DNA from: Comamonadaceae bacterium ALPHA2B
GTDB taxonomy: Bacteria; Pseudomonadota; Gammaproteobacteria; Burkholderiales; Burkholderiaceae_C
Reading direction: 5' to 3'
Assembly: GCA_005503065.1 (NCBI GenBank)
Contig: SCOE01000033.1
Coordinates: 1 to 64,000, forward strand
DNA: 64,000 nt
Shown: positions 1-8,543 of the stretch, piece by piece
Numbering within the stretch: position 1 is the first letter of the stretch
How the letters are laid out: every line of letters starts with the position of its first letter
Position numbers and translations under genes: made by a program
The notes under the pieces: generated by a model
Seen by the model: the letters and a program-made list of their open reading frames with translations, nothing else
Told to the model about the DNA's origin: nothing
The model's database searches: none

Positions 1-95
1 GGCACGGCCTTCAGCGAAGGCTTGGCCGGGGCGGCGGCGGGGGTGTCGGTGCGGGTGTCCGCATCGAGCGGCAGGTGGAAGACGGCGGCGACCAT
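1..95 (-). CDS. nrtB: Nitrate ABC transporter permease, N-terminal fragment (NrtB-like)
   Basis: Only the first 31 codons are inside the window; the gene runs off the left edge on the minus strand. The readable peptide starts MVAAVFHLPLDADTRTD and is a polar, Ala/Pro-rich N-terminus without a membrane segment yet, as is common for the cytoplasmic leader of NrtB permeases. The call rests mainly on position: it starts 35 bases after the stop of the NrtA-type receptor gene and in the same direction, where nrtB is expected. It would form the inner-membrane channel for nitrate, nitrite or cyanate uptake. Identity cannot be proven from this fragment. Confidence 0.55.
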   Translation of the reverse strand, partial: MVAAVFHLPLDADTRTDTPAAAPAKPSLKAV

Positions 96-130
96 GGGGG
101 CTCCGTGAGGGTTGGGTTGGAAGAGGGCGC

Positions 131-1381
131 TCAGCCCATCTGGACCTTGAAGGACTCGGCGTACTTCTTCGGGTCCTTGCCGTCCCAGACGATGCCGTCC
201 ATCAGCTTGCTGCTGCGCATCGGGCTGGCGGGCACGGGGGTCTTGGTGGCGGCGGCGGCCTGCTTGTACAGGTCGATGCGGTTGATCTCGGTGGCGACCT
301 TGAGGTAGTCGGGGTGCTCCTTGAGCAGGCCCCAGCGCTTGTGCTGCGTGAGGAACCACATGCCGTCGGAGAGGTAGGGGAAGGTGACGGCGCCGTCGGC
401 GTAGAACTTCATGTGGTTGGGGTCGTCCCAGCTCTTGCCCAGGCCGTTGGTGTAGCGGCCCAGGATGCGCTGGTTGATCGCGTCGACGCTGGTGTTGACG
501 TAGCTCTTGTCGGCGATGGTCTCGGCCATCTTGTTCTTGTTCTGCAGGCCGGCGTCGATCCACTTGCCGGCCTCCAGGATGGCGGCCGTCACGGCGCGCG
601 CCGTGTTGGGGTATTTCTTCGTGAATTCGGCGGTGGTGCCCAGCACCTTCTCAGGGTGGTCCTTCCAGATGTCCTGGGTGGTGATGGCCGTGATGCCGAT
701 GCCGTCCATGATGGCGCGCTGGCCCCAGGGCTCGCCCACGCAGAAGCCGTCCATGTTGCCCACGCGCATGTTGGCCACCATCTGCGGCGGGGGAACCACG
801 ATCGCCTTGGCGTCCTTCAGCGGGTTGATGCCGCTGGCGGCCAGCCAGTAGTAGAGCCACATGGCGTGCGTGCCGGTGGGAAAGGTCTGCGCGAAGGTGT
901 ATTCGCGCTTGTCGCTGGCCATCAGCTTGGCGAGCGAGGGACCGTCCACGGCGCCCTTGTCGGCGAGCTTCTTCGACAGCGTGATGGCCTGGCCGTTGTT
1001 GTTGAGGGTCATCAGCACGGCCATGTCCTTCTTGGGGCCTCCGACGCCCAGGTGCACGCCGTAGACCAGGCCGTAGAGGACATGGGCGAAGTCCAGTTCG
1101 CCATTGACCAGCTTGTCGCGCACGCCGGCCCAGCTCGCCTCCTTGCTGGGCACGATCTTCACGCCGTACTTCTTGTCGATGCCCAGCACCGAGGCCATGA
1201 CGACGCTGGCGCAGTCGGTCAGGGGGATGAAGCCGATCTTCACCTCCTCCTTCTCGGGCTTGTCGGAGCCCTGCGCCCAGACGGCGGCGCGCAAGGCGGG
1301 GTCGATGCCGACGGCGCCGGCGGCCGCCGCCTTGAGGACGGTGCGGCGGCTGAGCTTGCTGGGGATGAGGGATTCGGTCAT
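131..1381 (-). CDS. nrtA: Nitrate ABC transporter substrate-binding protein (NrtA-like)
   Basis: Predicted 416-residue periplasmic receptor of the NrtA/CmpA type, which binds nitrate or nitrite for an ABC importer. A twin-arginine signal (SRRTVLK, residues 10-16) is followed by an Ala-rich hydrophobic stretch ending near AVWAQ, so Tat export is likely. The mature part has the family's phrases KIGFIPLTDCASVVMAS, FAHVLYGLVYG and GYCVGEPW-like GFCVGEPWGQRA. The open frame extends 30 codons upstream, but that extension lies inside the leader terminator, so I start at the ATG at 1381. The gene follows a NIT-ANTAR regulator and precedes nrtB. Expression should depend on antitermination in the leader between 1382 and 1738. 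Confidence 0.9.
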   Translation of the reverse strand: MTESLIPSKLSRRTVLKAAAAGAVGIDPALRAAVWAQGSDKPEKEEVKIGFIPLTDCASVVMASVLGIDKKYGVKIVPSKEASWAGVRDKLVNGELDFAHVLYGLVYGVHLGVGGPKKDMAVLMTLNNNGQAITLSKKLADKGAVDGPSLAKLMASDKREYTFAQTFPTGTHAMWLYYWLAASGINPLKDAKAIVVPPPQMVANMRVGNMDGFCVGEPWGQRAIMDGIGITAITTQDIWKDHPEKVLGTTAEFTKKYPNTARAVTAAILEAGKWIDAGLQNKNKMAETIADKSYVNTSVDAINQRILGRYTNGLGKSWDDPNHMKFYADGAVTFPYLSDGMWFLTQHKRWGLLKEHPDYLKVATEINRIDLYKQAAAATKTPVPASPMRSSKLMDGIVWDGKDPKKYAESFKVQMG

Positions 1382-1430
1382 GGGGGCCAACTCCAGTCGA
1401 GGAAAGAAGAAAGGGGCGAAGCGGAAGACG

Positions 1431-1506
1431 AAAACAAAAAAGGCGTCCTCAGCCCACAGAAGCCGTCGCATGTTGCGAGCAGCCCTTGCGGGTCGAGGAC
1501 GCCTTT
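1431..1506 (-). terminator. Intrinsic terminator in the nrtA leader (attenuator)
   Basis: On the minus strand, AAAGGCGTCCTC (1506-1495) pairs perfectly over 12 bp with GAGGACGCCTTT, followed by a broken T-run at 1440-1431. The apical part between the arms contains smaller helices, including CCC-GCAA-GGG. It sits 50 bases upstream of the nrtA start and after the regulator gene, so it would stop transcription before nrtAB unless melted. Its 5' arm overlaps the second ANTAR hairpin. Confidence 0.9.
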
Positions 1507-1541
1507 GTCCGTGTCGGCGGGCCGCACCCGCCTTTGGATGC
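1497..1541 (-). promoter_or_regulatory. ANTAR-responsive tandem hairpin leader RNA
   Basis: Minus-strand RNA forms hairpin P1 at 1541-1524 (GCATCC-AAAGGC-GGGTGC) and hairpin P2 at 1510-1497 (GGAC-AAAGGC-GTCC). Both have the identical hexaloop AAAGGC, which fits the known ANTAR-target rule of A at loop position 1 and G at position 4. P2 uses bases that also make the 5' arm of the terminator at 1431-1506, so P2 and the terminator are mutually exclusive. The neighbouring gene encodes a NIT-ANTAR protein, the expected ligand-controlled binder. In Klebsiella, NasR works this way on the nasF leader. Confidence 0.88.
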
Positions 1542-1616
1542 CGCCTGCCTGGGACCGTCGCCGGTCCATGGCCGAGTCGATTGCAAGCGCCGTGCCAGGC
1601 CCGGGCGTGTGTTGTC

Positions 1617-1680
1617 TGCTATGAAATCAATAGCTGCCCGCGCAAGCGGGGCGGGCGCTGCAGGCCGATTTGCCCTGAAA
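1617..1680 (+). repeat. Dispersed Comamonadaceae-type intergenic repeat, copy A
   Basis: Contains the palindrome GCTAT-N7-ATAGC (1618-1634) followed by a CGCGCAAGC and GGCGCTGCAG block and GCCGATTTG. A second copy, inverted, lies at 42847-42920 and matches over about 64 bases with a minority of substitutions. It lies in the leader region between the NIT-ANTAR gene and nrtA. The origin and function of this repeat type are unknown to me. I recognise similar sequences from related genomes by memory only. Confidence 0.75.
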
Positions 1681-1738
1681 CTGCGCCGGGTGGAGTCGCA
1701 GCACGCAAGTTGTGCGACGCACCAATCAGGCGCCGTCG

Positions 1739-3028
1739 TCAGTGCCCGGGCAGGAACTCGGCCATCGCGAGCACCGATTCGGCAACCTCCACCAGCCGCC
1801 GGTTCTGGTTCATCGCGGTCTGGCGCAGCATCTTGTGCGCCTCTTCCTCGCTCAGGCGGCGATGGGCCATGAGCAGGCCTTTCGCGCGCTCGACCACCTT
1901 GCGTTCGTTGAGGCTGGCGCGCACCGTGGCCAGTTCGTCGCTCATCGCCTGCAGGCGGCGCGACTGCTCCTGCACCATGTCGAGGACCGAGCGCTCGAGG
2001 TGGCGGCCATAGCGCGAGCCGGCCGTGCCGGAGGCGTCGGCGAGTTCATCGCCGCCCGGCGGCGGCGCGGCATCGAAGAAGCCGGCCGGCATCGGCGCGC
2101 CGGCGTCCGTGCCCTGCGCCTGCACCGTGGCGAGCAGCGCCTCGTACTGTGCGAGCTCCGCGCGCGCCTGCGCGGTCTTGCGTTCGCACAGGCTGCGCAG
2201 TTCGTCGGCGAGGTGGTCCTCCACCAGGCGCATGGCGTCGATGCGGCGCGTGCAGCAGTCGAACCACACGGGACCGAGGTCGGGCACCAGCGCGCCGCCC
2301 GGCGCGGCGCAGCCGATGCGTCGCAGGCGTTCCAGCTCGGCCGTTCCGGCGCCGTCCTGCAGTTGCCGCCAATGCGCGCGCAGGGCCTCGTTGGCGAATT
2401 CGCTGAAGACCTCGAAGCAGCGCTCCTGCGACTCGATCAGGTGCAGCCACTGCTGGCGCTGCGCATCCTCGTTGCGCCCGCGGGTGAAGGCGGCGGCGCC
2501 GAAGGCACGCTCCTGGCCGGCGAGCTCCTTGCCCTGCATGAAGTTGAACATCGCGACCAGCCAGCGCGAGATCTGCGGGTCGGTCGCGCCGTCGGCGGCT
2601 TCGAAAACCAGCGCCAGCAGCCCGGCGATCAGCTTCACGAACGCGGCGGTGGCCTCGGCGGGCGGCATCTTCAGGGTCGCGATGCGCCCGCGCAATGCGG
2701 GCAGGCCCTCCAGCCCCGGCAGCACCCAGGCCACACGGCTGAACAGGCGCGCACCGTTGCCCAGGTGCTGCGGCTCGTGCTGGAGCGCGTCCAGGGCCGT
2801 GCGCACTTCCTGCGTGACGGCTTCACAGGCAGCGATCTGCTGCAGCCGCTGTTCTGCGAAGCGCGTGCCGCCGGAGCCGATGAAGACGTTGGAGATGCCG
2901 CGCTCCTTCTGCAGCGCGTGCACCAGGCGGCCGATGGTGCCGACCAGTGCGCTGGTGCGGCTGAGCTGGTCGAGCTCGTCGATCTCGCAACGGCGGGCGG
3001 CGACGAGGAAGGTGAGGCCGGAGGTCAT
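1739..3028 (-). CDS. nasR: NIT-domain/ANTAR transcription antiterminator (NasR-like)
   Basis: A 429-residue protein with an N-terminal NIT (nitrate/nitrite-sensing) region, roughly residues 25-300, beginning [20 protein letters not shown] and including the typical ERGISN motif. A linker of predicted helix leads to a C-terminal ANTAR RNA-binding domain at about 360-422 with [15 protein letters not shown]. In characterised relatives nitrate binding lets the ANTAR domain bind a two-hairpin leader RNA and prevent termination. The next gene downstream, nrtA, has exactly such a leader. The start is the ATG at 3028; no earlier in-frame start is apparent. It is divergent from tsaD across about 110 bases. 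The symbol is by analogy with Klebsiella. Confidence 0.9.
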   Translation of the reverse strand: MTSGLTFLVAARRCEIDELDQLSRTSALVGTIGRLVHALQKERGISNVFIGSGGTRFAEQRLQQIAACEAVTQEVRTALDALQHEPQHLGNGARLFSRVAWVLPGLEGLPALRGRIATLKMPPAEATAAFVKLIAGLLALVFEAADGATDPQISRWLVAMFNFMQGKELAGQERAFGAAAFTRGRNEDAQRQQWLHLIESQERCFEVFSEFANEALRAHWRQLQDGAGTAELERLRRIGCAAPGGALVPDLGPVWFDCCTRRIDAMRLVEDHLADELRSLCERKTAQARAELAQYEALLATVQAQGTDAGAPMPAGFFDAAPPPGGDELADASGTAGSRYGRHLERSVLDMVQEQSRRLQAMSDELATVRASLNERKVVERAKGLLMAHRRLSEEEAHKMLRQTAMNQNRRLVEVAESVLAMAEFLPGH

Positions 3029-3136
3029 GGGAGATTGTGCAATCGTGGCGCGGTCCGCCCGTCACGCGACCGCTGCCGTTGCCGTGCAAATTCCATGCCC
3101 CGACTTGGGGCGGACGCTGCTCCCTACACTAGTCGC

Positions 3137-4174
3137 ATGCGAATCCTGGGCATCGAATCCTCCTGCGACGAGACCGGCGTGGCGCTGGTGGAGAGTGGCG
3201 CCACGGGGGTGCCGCACCTGGTGGCGCATGCGCTGCACAGCCAGATTGCCATGCACCAGGCCTACGGCGGCGTGGTGCCCGAGCTGGCCAGTCGCGACCA
3301 CATCCGCCGCGTGCTGCCCCTGACCGAGCAGGTGCTGGGCGAAGCGGGCGTGGGCCGCGAGGCGATCGACGTGGTGGCCTACACGCGCGGGCCCGGCCTG
3401 GCCGGCGCGCTGCTGGTGGGCGCGGGCGTGGCCTGCGCGCTGGGCGCGGCGCTCGAGCGGCCCGTGCTGGGCGTGCATCACCTCGAGGGGCACCTGCTGT
3501 CGCCCTTCCTCAGCGCCGACCCGCCCGAATTTCCCTTCGTCGCCCTGCTGGTGTCGGGCGGCCACACGCAGCTCATGCGGGTGGAAGGGGTGGGGCGCTA
3601 CGAGATCCTCGGCGAGACCATCGACGACGCGGCCGGCGAGGCCTTCGACAAGAGCGCCAAGTTGATGGGCCTTCCCTATCCGGGCGGGCCGTGGCTGGCC
3701 AAGCTGGCCGAGGGGGGCGACGCCGAGGCCTTCAGGCTGCCGCGCCCGCTGCTGCACAGCGGCGACCTGGACTTTTCCTTCGCCGGCCTGAAGACGGCCG
3801 TCCTCACCCAGGCGAAGAAGCTGGGCGACCAGTTGGAGGCCCGCAAGGCCGACCTCGCGGCCTCGACCCAGGCCGCGATCGTGGAAGTGCTGCTGCGCAA
3901 GTCGCTGGCCGCCCTGGACGAGACGGGCATGAAGCGCCTGGTCGTGGCCGGCGGCGTGGGGGCCAACCGGCTGCTGCGCAGCCAGCTCGATGCGGCCTGC
4001 GGCCGCCGTCGGGTGCGCGTGCACTATCCGGAGCTGCACCTGTGCACCGACAACGGCGCCATGATCGCCATGGCCGCGGCGATGCGGTTGCAGGCGGGGC
4101 TGGAGCAGGCGAGCGCGCGCTACGCCTTCGACGTCAGGCCGCGTTGGGCACTGGACTCGCTGCCAGCGGCGTAG
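3137..4174 (+). CDS. tsaD: tRNA N6-adenosine threonylcarbamoyltransferase TsaD
   Basis: A 345-residue protein of the Kae1/Gcp/TsaD family, which with TsaB and TsaE transfers threonylcarbamoyl to A37 of ANN-decoding tRNAs. The start [18 protein letters not shown] is canonical. Metal-binding HHLEGH lies near residue 115, followed by [26 protein letters not shown] and [10 protein letters not shown] near the end, all as in active enzymes. The frame is open far upstream through the antisense regulator gene, but the family start is clearly the ATG at 3137. The 3' end overlaps the convergent hydrolase gene by 41 bases, so the two share coding DNA on opposite strands. Confidence 0.97.
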   Translation: MRILGIESSCDETGVALVESGATGVPHLVAHALHSQIAMHQAYGGVVPELASRDHIRRVLPLTEQVLGEAGVGREAIDVVAYTRGPGLAGALLVGAGVACALGAALERPVLGVHHLEGHLLSPFLSADPPEFPFVALLVSGGHTQLMRVEGVGRYEILGETIDDAAGEAFDKSAKLMGLPYPGGPWLAKLAEGGDAEAFRLPRPLLHSGDLDFSFAGLKTAVLTQAKKLGDQLEARKADLAASTQAAIVEVLLRKSLAALDETGMKRLVVAGGVGANRLLRSQLDAACGRRRVRVHYPELHLCTDNGAMIAMAAAMRLQAGLEQASARYAFDVRPRWALDSLPAA

Positions 4175-4862
4175 CGGAGGCGCGTACGCCGGCGGGAAGC
4201 GGCAGCACGTCGAGCATCTTGCGCCACAGGCGCGACCATTGCGGCCAGTCGTGGCCGCCTTCGGTGGTGAAGACGCGGTCCTGCGGCAGCGCGTCGGCCA
4301 GCAGCTGATGGTTGGCGGCGAAGCGGTCGGCCAGGCCGAAGCCCAGGTAGAGCGGCGGCAGTTCCTTGGGCGGCATGGCGTGCGCGTACTGCTGCAGCCA
4401 GGGCCACAGGCGCCGGTCCACTTCCTCGTCGGGCAGCGGGCCGGTCGGGGCCTTCCAGGCGCGCAGCCCGCCGGCCTTGTGGATCTCGGCGGCCAGCGGG
4501 CGTCGGCCCAGGTAGGGCGCCAGCGCCACGATGCCCTGCACCGAGCCCGGCTGCGCCAACTGGTGGATCAGGGCGCCGAAGCCGCCGATCGAGATGCCGA
4601 CCAGCCAGATCGATCCGTAGCCGAGCGCGCGTGCAGGCTCGATCACGTCCTTCTGCATGTGCTCGGTGAAGGTCTGGTCGTAGTAGTAGGACACGTTGGC
4701 GTCGACCAGCATGACGTCGGCGGCCACGTCGCGCTCCTGGATGGCGCTGACGAAGCCCTCGCGCTCGAACTCTTCAGGCGCGAGGAAGGCGCCGGGAAGG
4801 AAGACCAGCAAGACATCGGAGCGCTGGCCATCGGCACGCGTTACCTTGAGGTGTGTATCCAT
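4134..4862 (-). CDS. Alpha/beta hydrolase (esterase/thioesterase-like)
   Basis: A 242-residue cytoplasmic alpha/beta-hydrolase fold protein with no signal peptide. The nucleophile elbow is GISIGG with Ser91; Asp179 (GLADRF) and His204 (GGHDWPQW) are good candidates to complete the triad. [12 protein letters not shown] near residues 21-32 is in the oxyanion region. The substrate cannot be deduced. Its C-terminal end overlaps tsaD tail to tail by 41 bases. The start codon lies directly after an 8-bp inverted repeat that includes the likely Shine-Dalgarno sequence. It is in the same direction as hsp20 but separated from it by a terminator, so it probably has its own promoter between 4890 and 4990. 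Confidence 0.82.
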   Translation of the reverse strand: MDTHLKVTRADGQRSDVLLVFLPGAFLAPEEFEREGFVSAIQERDVAADVMLVDANVSYYYDQTFTEHMQKDVIEPARALGYGSIWLVGISIGGFGALIHQLAQPGSVQGIVALAPYLGRRPLAAEIHKAGGLRAWKAPTGPLPDEEVDRRLWPWLQQYAHAMPPKELPPLYLGFGLADRFAANHQLLADALPQDRVFTTEGGHDWPQWSRLWRKMLDVLPLPAGVRASATPLAASPVPNAA

Positions 4863-4888
4863 AGGTATCCTGACCGGCGTGGATACCT
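4863..4888 (-). promoter_or_regulatory. Inverted repeat over the hydrolase ribosome binding site
   Basis: AGGTATCC and GGATACCT form a perfect 8-bp inverted repeat with a 10-base spacer, ending one base before the minus-strand ATG at 4862. The second arm carries the AGGA that would serve as Shine-Dalgarno. In RNA this hairpin would hide the ribosome binding site; as DNA it could instead be a repressor operator. A further GGATAC follows inside the first codons. No trans-acting partner is identifiable. Confidence 0.55.
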
Positions 4889-4993
4889 TTGTTTGCCATC
4901 GAGCAAAACCATTCTCCGAACGCCAAAAGTGGTGGGCAAATGTCAGAAATCGCCGCGATCATGTGACGGATTTCTCACTAATTTTGCGTTCGG

Positions 4994-5029
4994 AAAAGAA
5001 AAAGGCCGGAAACGACGTGTTACCGGCCT
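4994..5029 (-). terminator. Intrinsic terminator of the small heat-shock gene
   Basis: Minus-strand stem AGGCCGG (5029-5023) with CCGGCCT (5009-5003), followed by TTTTTCTTTT at 5003-4994. It begins 18 bases after the hsp20 stop codon at 5048 and separates that gene from the hydrolase gene. Confidence 0.85.
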
Positions 5030-5047
5030 GAATGAACCTGAAAGTTT

Positions 5048-5422
5048 TTAGTTGATCGCGAGGTTCACCACCTTGCTCACCGGCTCCAGCTTGGCCAGGC
5101 GCAGGGTGAGCACGCCGTTCTCGAGCTTGGCTTCGCTCGCAGTGGTGTCGATGTCCTGCGGCAGCTCGTAGGCCGCCTTGAACTGGCGCGGGGCCTCGGC
5201 CCGGGTCTCGATGCGGACCACGGCGCCTTCGATGCCGATATTGAGGTCTTCACGCGCGACGCCGGGGACGTCGAGGCGAAGCGTCCAGGCCTTGTCGTCC
5301 TGTTCGACGTTCAGCGAGCGGCGTGCGCCGTCGAAGGCGTCGTTGACGAAGCGCTCGAAGCTGCGGTCGAAAGCGCGGGGCGAGACGAAGGCGCGGCTGC
5401 GCAGGGTGGGGGCGAAGAACAT
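5048..5422 (-). CDS. Small heat-shock protein, Hsp20/alpha-crystallin family
   Basis: A 124-residue ATP-independent chaperone of the Hsp20 family. The N-terminal region MFFAPTLRSRAFVSPRAF is followed by an alpha-crystallin domain from about residue 30, with WTLRLDVPGVAREDLNIGIE and the conserved ENGVLTLRLAK near the C-terminus. The frame could extend 32 codons further, but the ATG at 5422 has a good AGGAG eight to nine bases upstream, and the extension lies in the promoter/leader. A sigma32-like promoter is present about 95 bases upstream and a terminator follows, so the gene appears monocistronic and heat-inducible. Confidence 0.92.
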   Translation of the reverse strand: MFFAPTLRSRAFVSPRAFDRSFERFVNDAFDGARRSLNVEQDDKAWTLRLDVPGVAREDLNIGIEGAVVRIETRAEAPRQFKAAYELPQDIDTTASEAKLENGVLTLRLAKLEPVSKVVNLAIN

Positions 5423-5516
5423 GGTGGCAATCTCCTGGAATGAACACGGAGGGGACATGGAATGTGTGTCCCTTACACTGCGCGGCCTCTCAAAACGTGA
5501 GCGCCGCTTGAGCACC

Positions 5517-5545
5517 ATCTAGGGCGTGCCGCGCGGCGTTTCAAG
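5517..5545 (-). promoter_or_regulatory. Sigma32-type heat-shock promoter of hsp20
   Basis: On the minus strand CTTGAA (5545-5540), identical to the sigma32 -35 consensus, is followed after 15 bases by CCCTAGAT (5524-5517), close to the consensus CCCCATNT. The predicted transcript start is near 5510, leaving a leader of about 88 bases. The -35 element is only a few bases from the divergent receptor gene start. Confidence 0.75.
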
Positions 5546-5548
5546 GGA

Positions 5549-6838
5549 ATGACTCCTCGCTTTATTTCGCGCCGCGCGCTCTTGAAAACGGGCGCTGCGG
5601 CGCTATGCATGCCGACCCTCGGCCAGGCCACGACGCAGGGCGCGCAGCCGCCCATCCGGCTGGCCCTCGTCGAGAGCCTCAGCGGTCCCTTCGCGAACAC
5701 CGGCGAGGCGGTCTTTCGCAACCTGCTATGGGCGACGGAACGCGTGAACCAGCGTGGTGGCGTGCCGCTGCCCGGCGGCGCGCGGCCGCTGCGCATCGAC
5801 CGCTACGACAGCAAGGGCCAGACGGAAGAGGCGCTCTCTGCGCTGCGCTCCGCCATCGACGACGGCGCGGCCGTTGTCATGCAGGGCAACTCTTCCGCGA
5901 CGGCTGCGGCCATCCTCGATGCGCTGGCCAAGCACAACGATCGCAGCCCCCGCGCGCGCCAGGCGCTGTTCCTCAACTACTCGGCGGTGGACCCGATCCT
6001 CACCAACGAGCGCTGCAGCTACTGGCACTTCCGCTTCGATGCCCATGCCGACATGCGCGTCACTGCGTTGATGGCGGTGCTCAAGGACGACCGCGCGGTG
6101 CAGCGTGCCTACCTCATCGGGCAGGACTACAGCTTCGGCCAGGCCGTGCTGCGCGAAAGCAAGCGCCAGATGGCGCAACTTCGCCCCGACATCCAGGTCG
6201 TGGGCGAGGAACTGCACCCGATGGGCCGGGTGAAGGACTTCGCGCCCTATGCGGTGAAGATCAAGGCCAGCGGCGCGCAGGCGGTGGTCACGGGCAACTG
6301 GGGCAACGACCTCACGCTGCTCGTGAAAGCCGCGCGCGAGGTCGGTTTCGACGGCAAGTTCTACACCTTCTACGGCAACGCGCTTGGCGCACCGGCGGCG
6401 CTCGGCGAGGCCGGCGTGGGCAAGGTGATCGCGGTGGCCGACTGGCTGCCCAACGTGCCGACGCCGGAGTCCGCAGCCTTCTACCGTGCGTTCCGCCAGC
6501 GCTTCCCGCAGCCCGCGGACGACTACGTGCACATGCGCATGCAGCTTATGGTCGAGGCGCTGGCACAGGCCATCGGCCAGGCCCGCACGACCGACGCGCA
6601 GGATGTGGCGTCGCGGCTCGAGCACGCCCGGGTCAACCTGGGCGGGCGCAGCGGGCACATGCGCGCCTCGGACCACCAGTTCCAGCAGCCGCTGGTCGTC
6701 GGCGTGATGGACCGGCAGGGCACGCCGGGGGTGCCCTTCGATGTGGAGGGCTCGGGCTACGGCTTTCGTGTGGTCAAGGACATTCCCGCCGAGTTGACCG
6801 AGATGCCCACGACCTGCCGCATGCAACGGCCCGCCTGA
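5549..6838 (+). CDS. Branched-chain amino acid-type ABC substrate-binding protein (orphan)
   Basis: A 429-residue periplasmic receptor of the Leu/Ile/Val or urea-binding type (Peripla_BP_6 fold). The N-terminus has a twin-arginine motif ISRRALLK (residues 6-13) and a hydrophobic segment, so Tat or Sec export is predicted. Recognisable parts are IRLALVESLSGPFANTGEA, the sequence around QGNSSATAAAILDALAKH, and GQDYSFGQAVLRESKRQM. The ligand is unknown. No permease or ATPase gene adjoins it, which is common for this family. It is divergent from hsp20. The Shine-Dalgarno-like AAGGGA directly abuts the ATG, which is tighter than usual. Confidence 0.85.
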   Translation: MTPRFISRRALLKTGAAALCMPTLGQATTQGAQPPIRLALVESLSGPFANTGEAVFRNLLWATERVNQRGGVPLPGGARPLRIDRYDSKGQTEEALSALRSAIDDGAAVVMQGNSSATAAAILDALAKHNDRSPRARQALFLNYSAVDPILTNERCSYWHFRFDAHADMRVTALMAVLKDDRAVQRAYLIGQDYSFGQAVLRESKRQMAQLRPDIQVVGEELHPMGRVKDFAPYAVKIKASGAQAVVTGNWGNDLTLLVKAAREVGFDGKFYTFYGNALGAPAALGEAGVGKVIAVADWLPNVPTPESAAFYRAFRQRFPQPADDYVHMRMQLMVEALAQAIGQARTTDAQDVASRLEHARVNLGGRSGHMRASDHQFQQPLVVGVMDRQGTPGVPFDVEGSGYGFRVVKDIPAELTEMPTTCRMQRPA

Positions 6839-6849
6839 TCGCAGGGGCG

Positions 6850-6876
6850 TCGAAGCGGTTTCGAATCTTTTTGTTT
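6850..6876 (+). terminator. Weak candidate terminator after the receptor gene
   Basis: TCGAA-GCGGT-TTCGA (6850-6864) makes a five-base-pair stem followed by a T-rich stretch with TTTTTGTTT. It begins 12 bases after the stop codon. The short stem makes this uncertain. Confidence 0.4.
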
Positions 6877-6971
6877 CAAAAAAATGCGGCCATCTGTCGC
6901 GCCGCCGCCTCACGCCGGCTTGCGGGCGACCTGCAGCATGCCGAATCCACCCTTGTACAGACCCCGTGACC

Positions 6972-8138
6972 ATGCGCCCAGCCGTTGAACAACTCGAAGC
7001 CTCCAAGATCCGCGAGGTGGCCAACGCCGGCCTCGGGCGCGAAGACGTCCTGGCCTTCTGGTTCGGCGAAAGCGACGAGGTGACGCCGGAGCCGATCCGC
7101 CGCGCGGCCATCGAGTCGCTGGAGCGGGGCGAGACCTTCTATGCCCACAACCTGGGGCTGCCCGAGCTTCGCACCGCCATTGCGGGCTACATGTCCGGCC
7201 TGCACCCGACCATCGGCGCGGAGCGCATTGCGGTCACCTCGGGCGGGGTGAGTGCACTGATGCTGGCCGTGCAGGCGTTGGTGGACGCCGGCGACCAGGT
7301 GGTCGCGGTCACGCCCGTGTGGCCCAACCTGACGGCCCAGCCGGCCATTCTGGGCGCCCGGGTGCGCTGCGTGCCGCTGCGGCCCGTGGACGGCCAGTGG
7401 ACGCTGGACCTGCAGGCGCTGCGAGCGGCGGTCACGCCCGCGACGCGCCTGCTGATCGTCAATGCCCCGAACAATCCCACCGGCTGGACGCTGACGCGCG
7501 AGGAGCAGGCCGAGATCCTCGCGCACTGCCGCGGCACGGGCACCTGGATCCTGGCAGACGAGGTGTACGAGCGTCTGTACTTCGAGCCGACGCCCAGGGC
7601 CTGTGCGCCGAGCTTCCTCGACGTCGCGGTGCCCGACGACCGGCTGGTGGTAGCGCACAGCTTCTCCAAGAGCTTCCTCATGACCGGCTGGCGCCTGGGC
7701 TGGCTGGTGCTGCCCGCGTCGCTGATGGACGCGATGGGCAAGCTGATCGAGTTCAACACCTCCTGCACCAGCGTGTTCACGCAGCGTGCGGGCCTGGCCG
7801 CTCTGGCGCACGAGGCCGAGATCACGCCGCGGGTCGTGGCGCACCTCAAGACCTGCCGCGACACGCTGCTGCCCTTGCTGGCTGCGCTCCCAGGCGTGGA
7901 GGTGGCGCCTGCGCGCGGCGGCATGTACGCCTTCTTCCGGTTGGCGGGCTTCGCCGATTCGCTGGACGTGGCGAAGCGGCTCGTGGCGGAGGTCGGCCTC
8001 GGGCTGGCGCCGGGCAATGCCTTCGCGCCCGAGGCGCAGGGCTGGCTGCGCTGGTGCTTCGCCTCGCGCGATCCGCAGCGGCTGGTACGGGGCGTCGAGC
8101 GGCTCGCGGCCTGGCTGGCGGCCCAGCCACGGGGCTGA
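6972..8138 (+). CDS. PLP-dependent aminotransferase, class I/II
   Basis: A 388-residue fold-type I aminotransferase of the aspartate aminotransferase family. The PLP lysine is Lys233 in [17 protein letters not shown]. Asn168 and Pro169 in NAPNNPTGW and Asp196 in [12 protein letters not shown] form the cofactor pocket, and the carboxylate-binding Arg is in LRWCFAS near the C-terminus. The start is the ATG at 6972; a GTG two codons upstream is an alternative. The substrate pair cannot be assigned. It lies between an orphan amino acid receptor and rpsO, and the rpsO promoter begins within about 25 bases of its stop. Confidence 0.9.
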   Translation: MRPAVEQLEASKIREVANAGLGREDVLAFWFGESDEVTPEPIRRAAIESLERGETFYAHNLGLPELRTAIAGYMSGLHPTIGAERIAVTSGGVSALMLAVQALVDAGDQVVAVTPVWPNLTAQPAILGARVRCVPLRPVDGQWTLDLQALRAAVTPATRLLIVNAPNNPTGWTLTREEQAEILAHCRGTGTWILADEVYERLYFEPTPRACAPSFLDVAVPDDRLVVAHSFSKSFLMTGWRLGWLVLPASLMDAMGKLIEFNTSCTSVFTQRAGLAALAHEAEITPRVVAHLKTCRDTLLPLLAALPGVEVAPARGGMYAFFRLAGFADSLDVAKRLVAEVGLGLAPGNAFAPEAQGWLRWCFASRDPQRLVRGVERLAAWLAAQPRG

Positions 8139-8163
8139 GGGCGGCGCAGCGGAGGGGCCGGTA

Positions 8164-8169
8164 TATAAT
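8164..8169 (+). promoter_or_regulatory. Likely -10 element of the rpsO promoter
   Basis: TATAAT, a perfect sigma70 -10 hexamer in very GC-rich DNA, is placed 90 bases upstream of the rpsO ATG. No good -35 hexamer is visible 16-18 bases upstream, so activity may rely on other contacts. Confidence 0.6.
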
Positions 8170-8259
8170 TCCAAGGCTTTGCATGCCGCAAGGCGCACGG
8201 CGCGTTCAGTTCCAGCGCGCGCCGCAAGTCAAACATCTTTGGAACGGGAAACTTTCAAA

Positions 8260-8526
8260 ATGATCGCAGCCGACAAGAAGGCGGACATCGTCAAGGACAA
8301 CGCACGCGCCGCCAACGACACGGGCAGCCCCGAAGTGCAAGTGGCCATCCTGACCGCCCGCATCAATGAACTCACTCCCCATTTCAAGACGCACGCCAAG
8401 GACCACCATGGTCGCCGTGGCCTGCTGCGGATGGTGAGCCGCCGCCGCAAGCTCCTGGACTACCTCAAGTCCAAGGATGCCGAACGCTACACCGCACTGA
8501 TCGCCAAGCTGGGTCTGCGCAAGTAA
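8260..8526 (+). CDS. rpsO: 30S ribosomal protein S15
   Basis: An 88-residue S15, the usual length, which binds the central domain of 16S rRNA early in 30S assembly. Signature parts are [47 protein letters not shown] and [12 protein letters not shown]. In enterobacteria S15 represses its own translation through its leader; the 90-base leader here could do so, but I see no obvious pseudoknot. It is followed by a strong terminator and then pnp, the classical order. Confidence 0.98.
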   Translation: MIAADKKADIVKDNARAANDTGSPEVQVAILTARINELTPHFKTHAKDHHGRRGLLRMVSRRRKLLDYLKSKDAERYTALIAKLGLRK

Positions 8527-8543
8527 GACCCGCCTCGTGCGTG

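Noticed and set aside
2046-2450. Arg/Pro/Ala-rich frames inside the NIT-ANTAR gene
   Set aside because: Out-of-frame shadows of the regulator; no motif or ribosome binding site.
3029-3136. TACACT near 3124 as a -10 element for tsaD
   Set aside because: No -35 at a suitable distance (the best candidate has a 14-base spacer), so a promoter cannot be supported from sequence alone.
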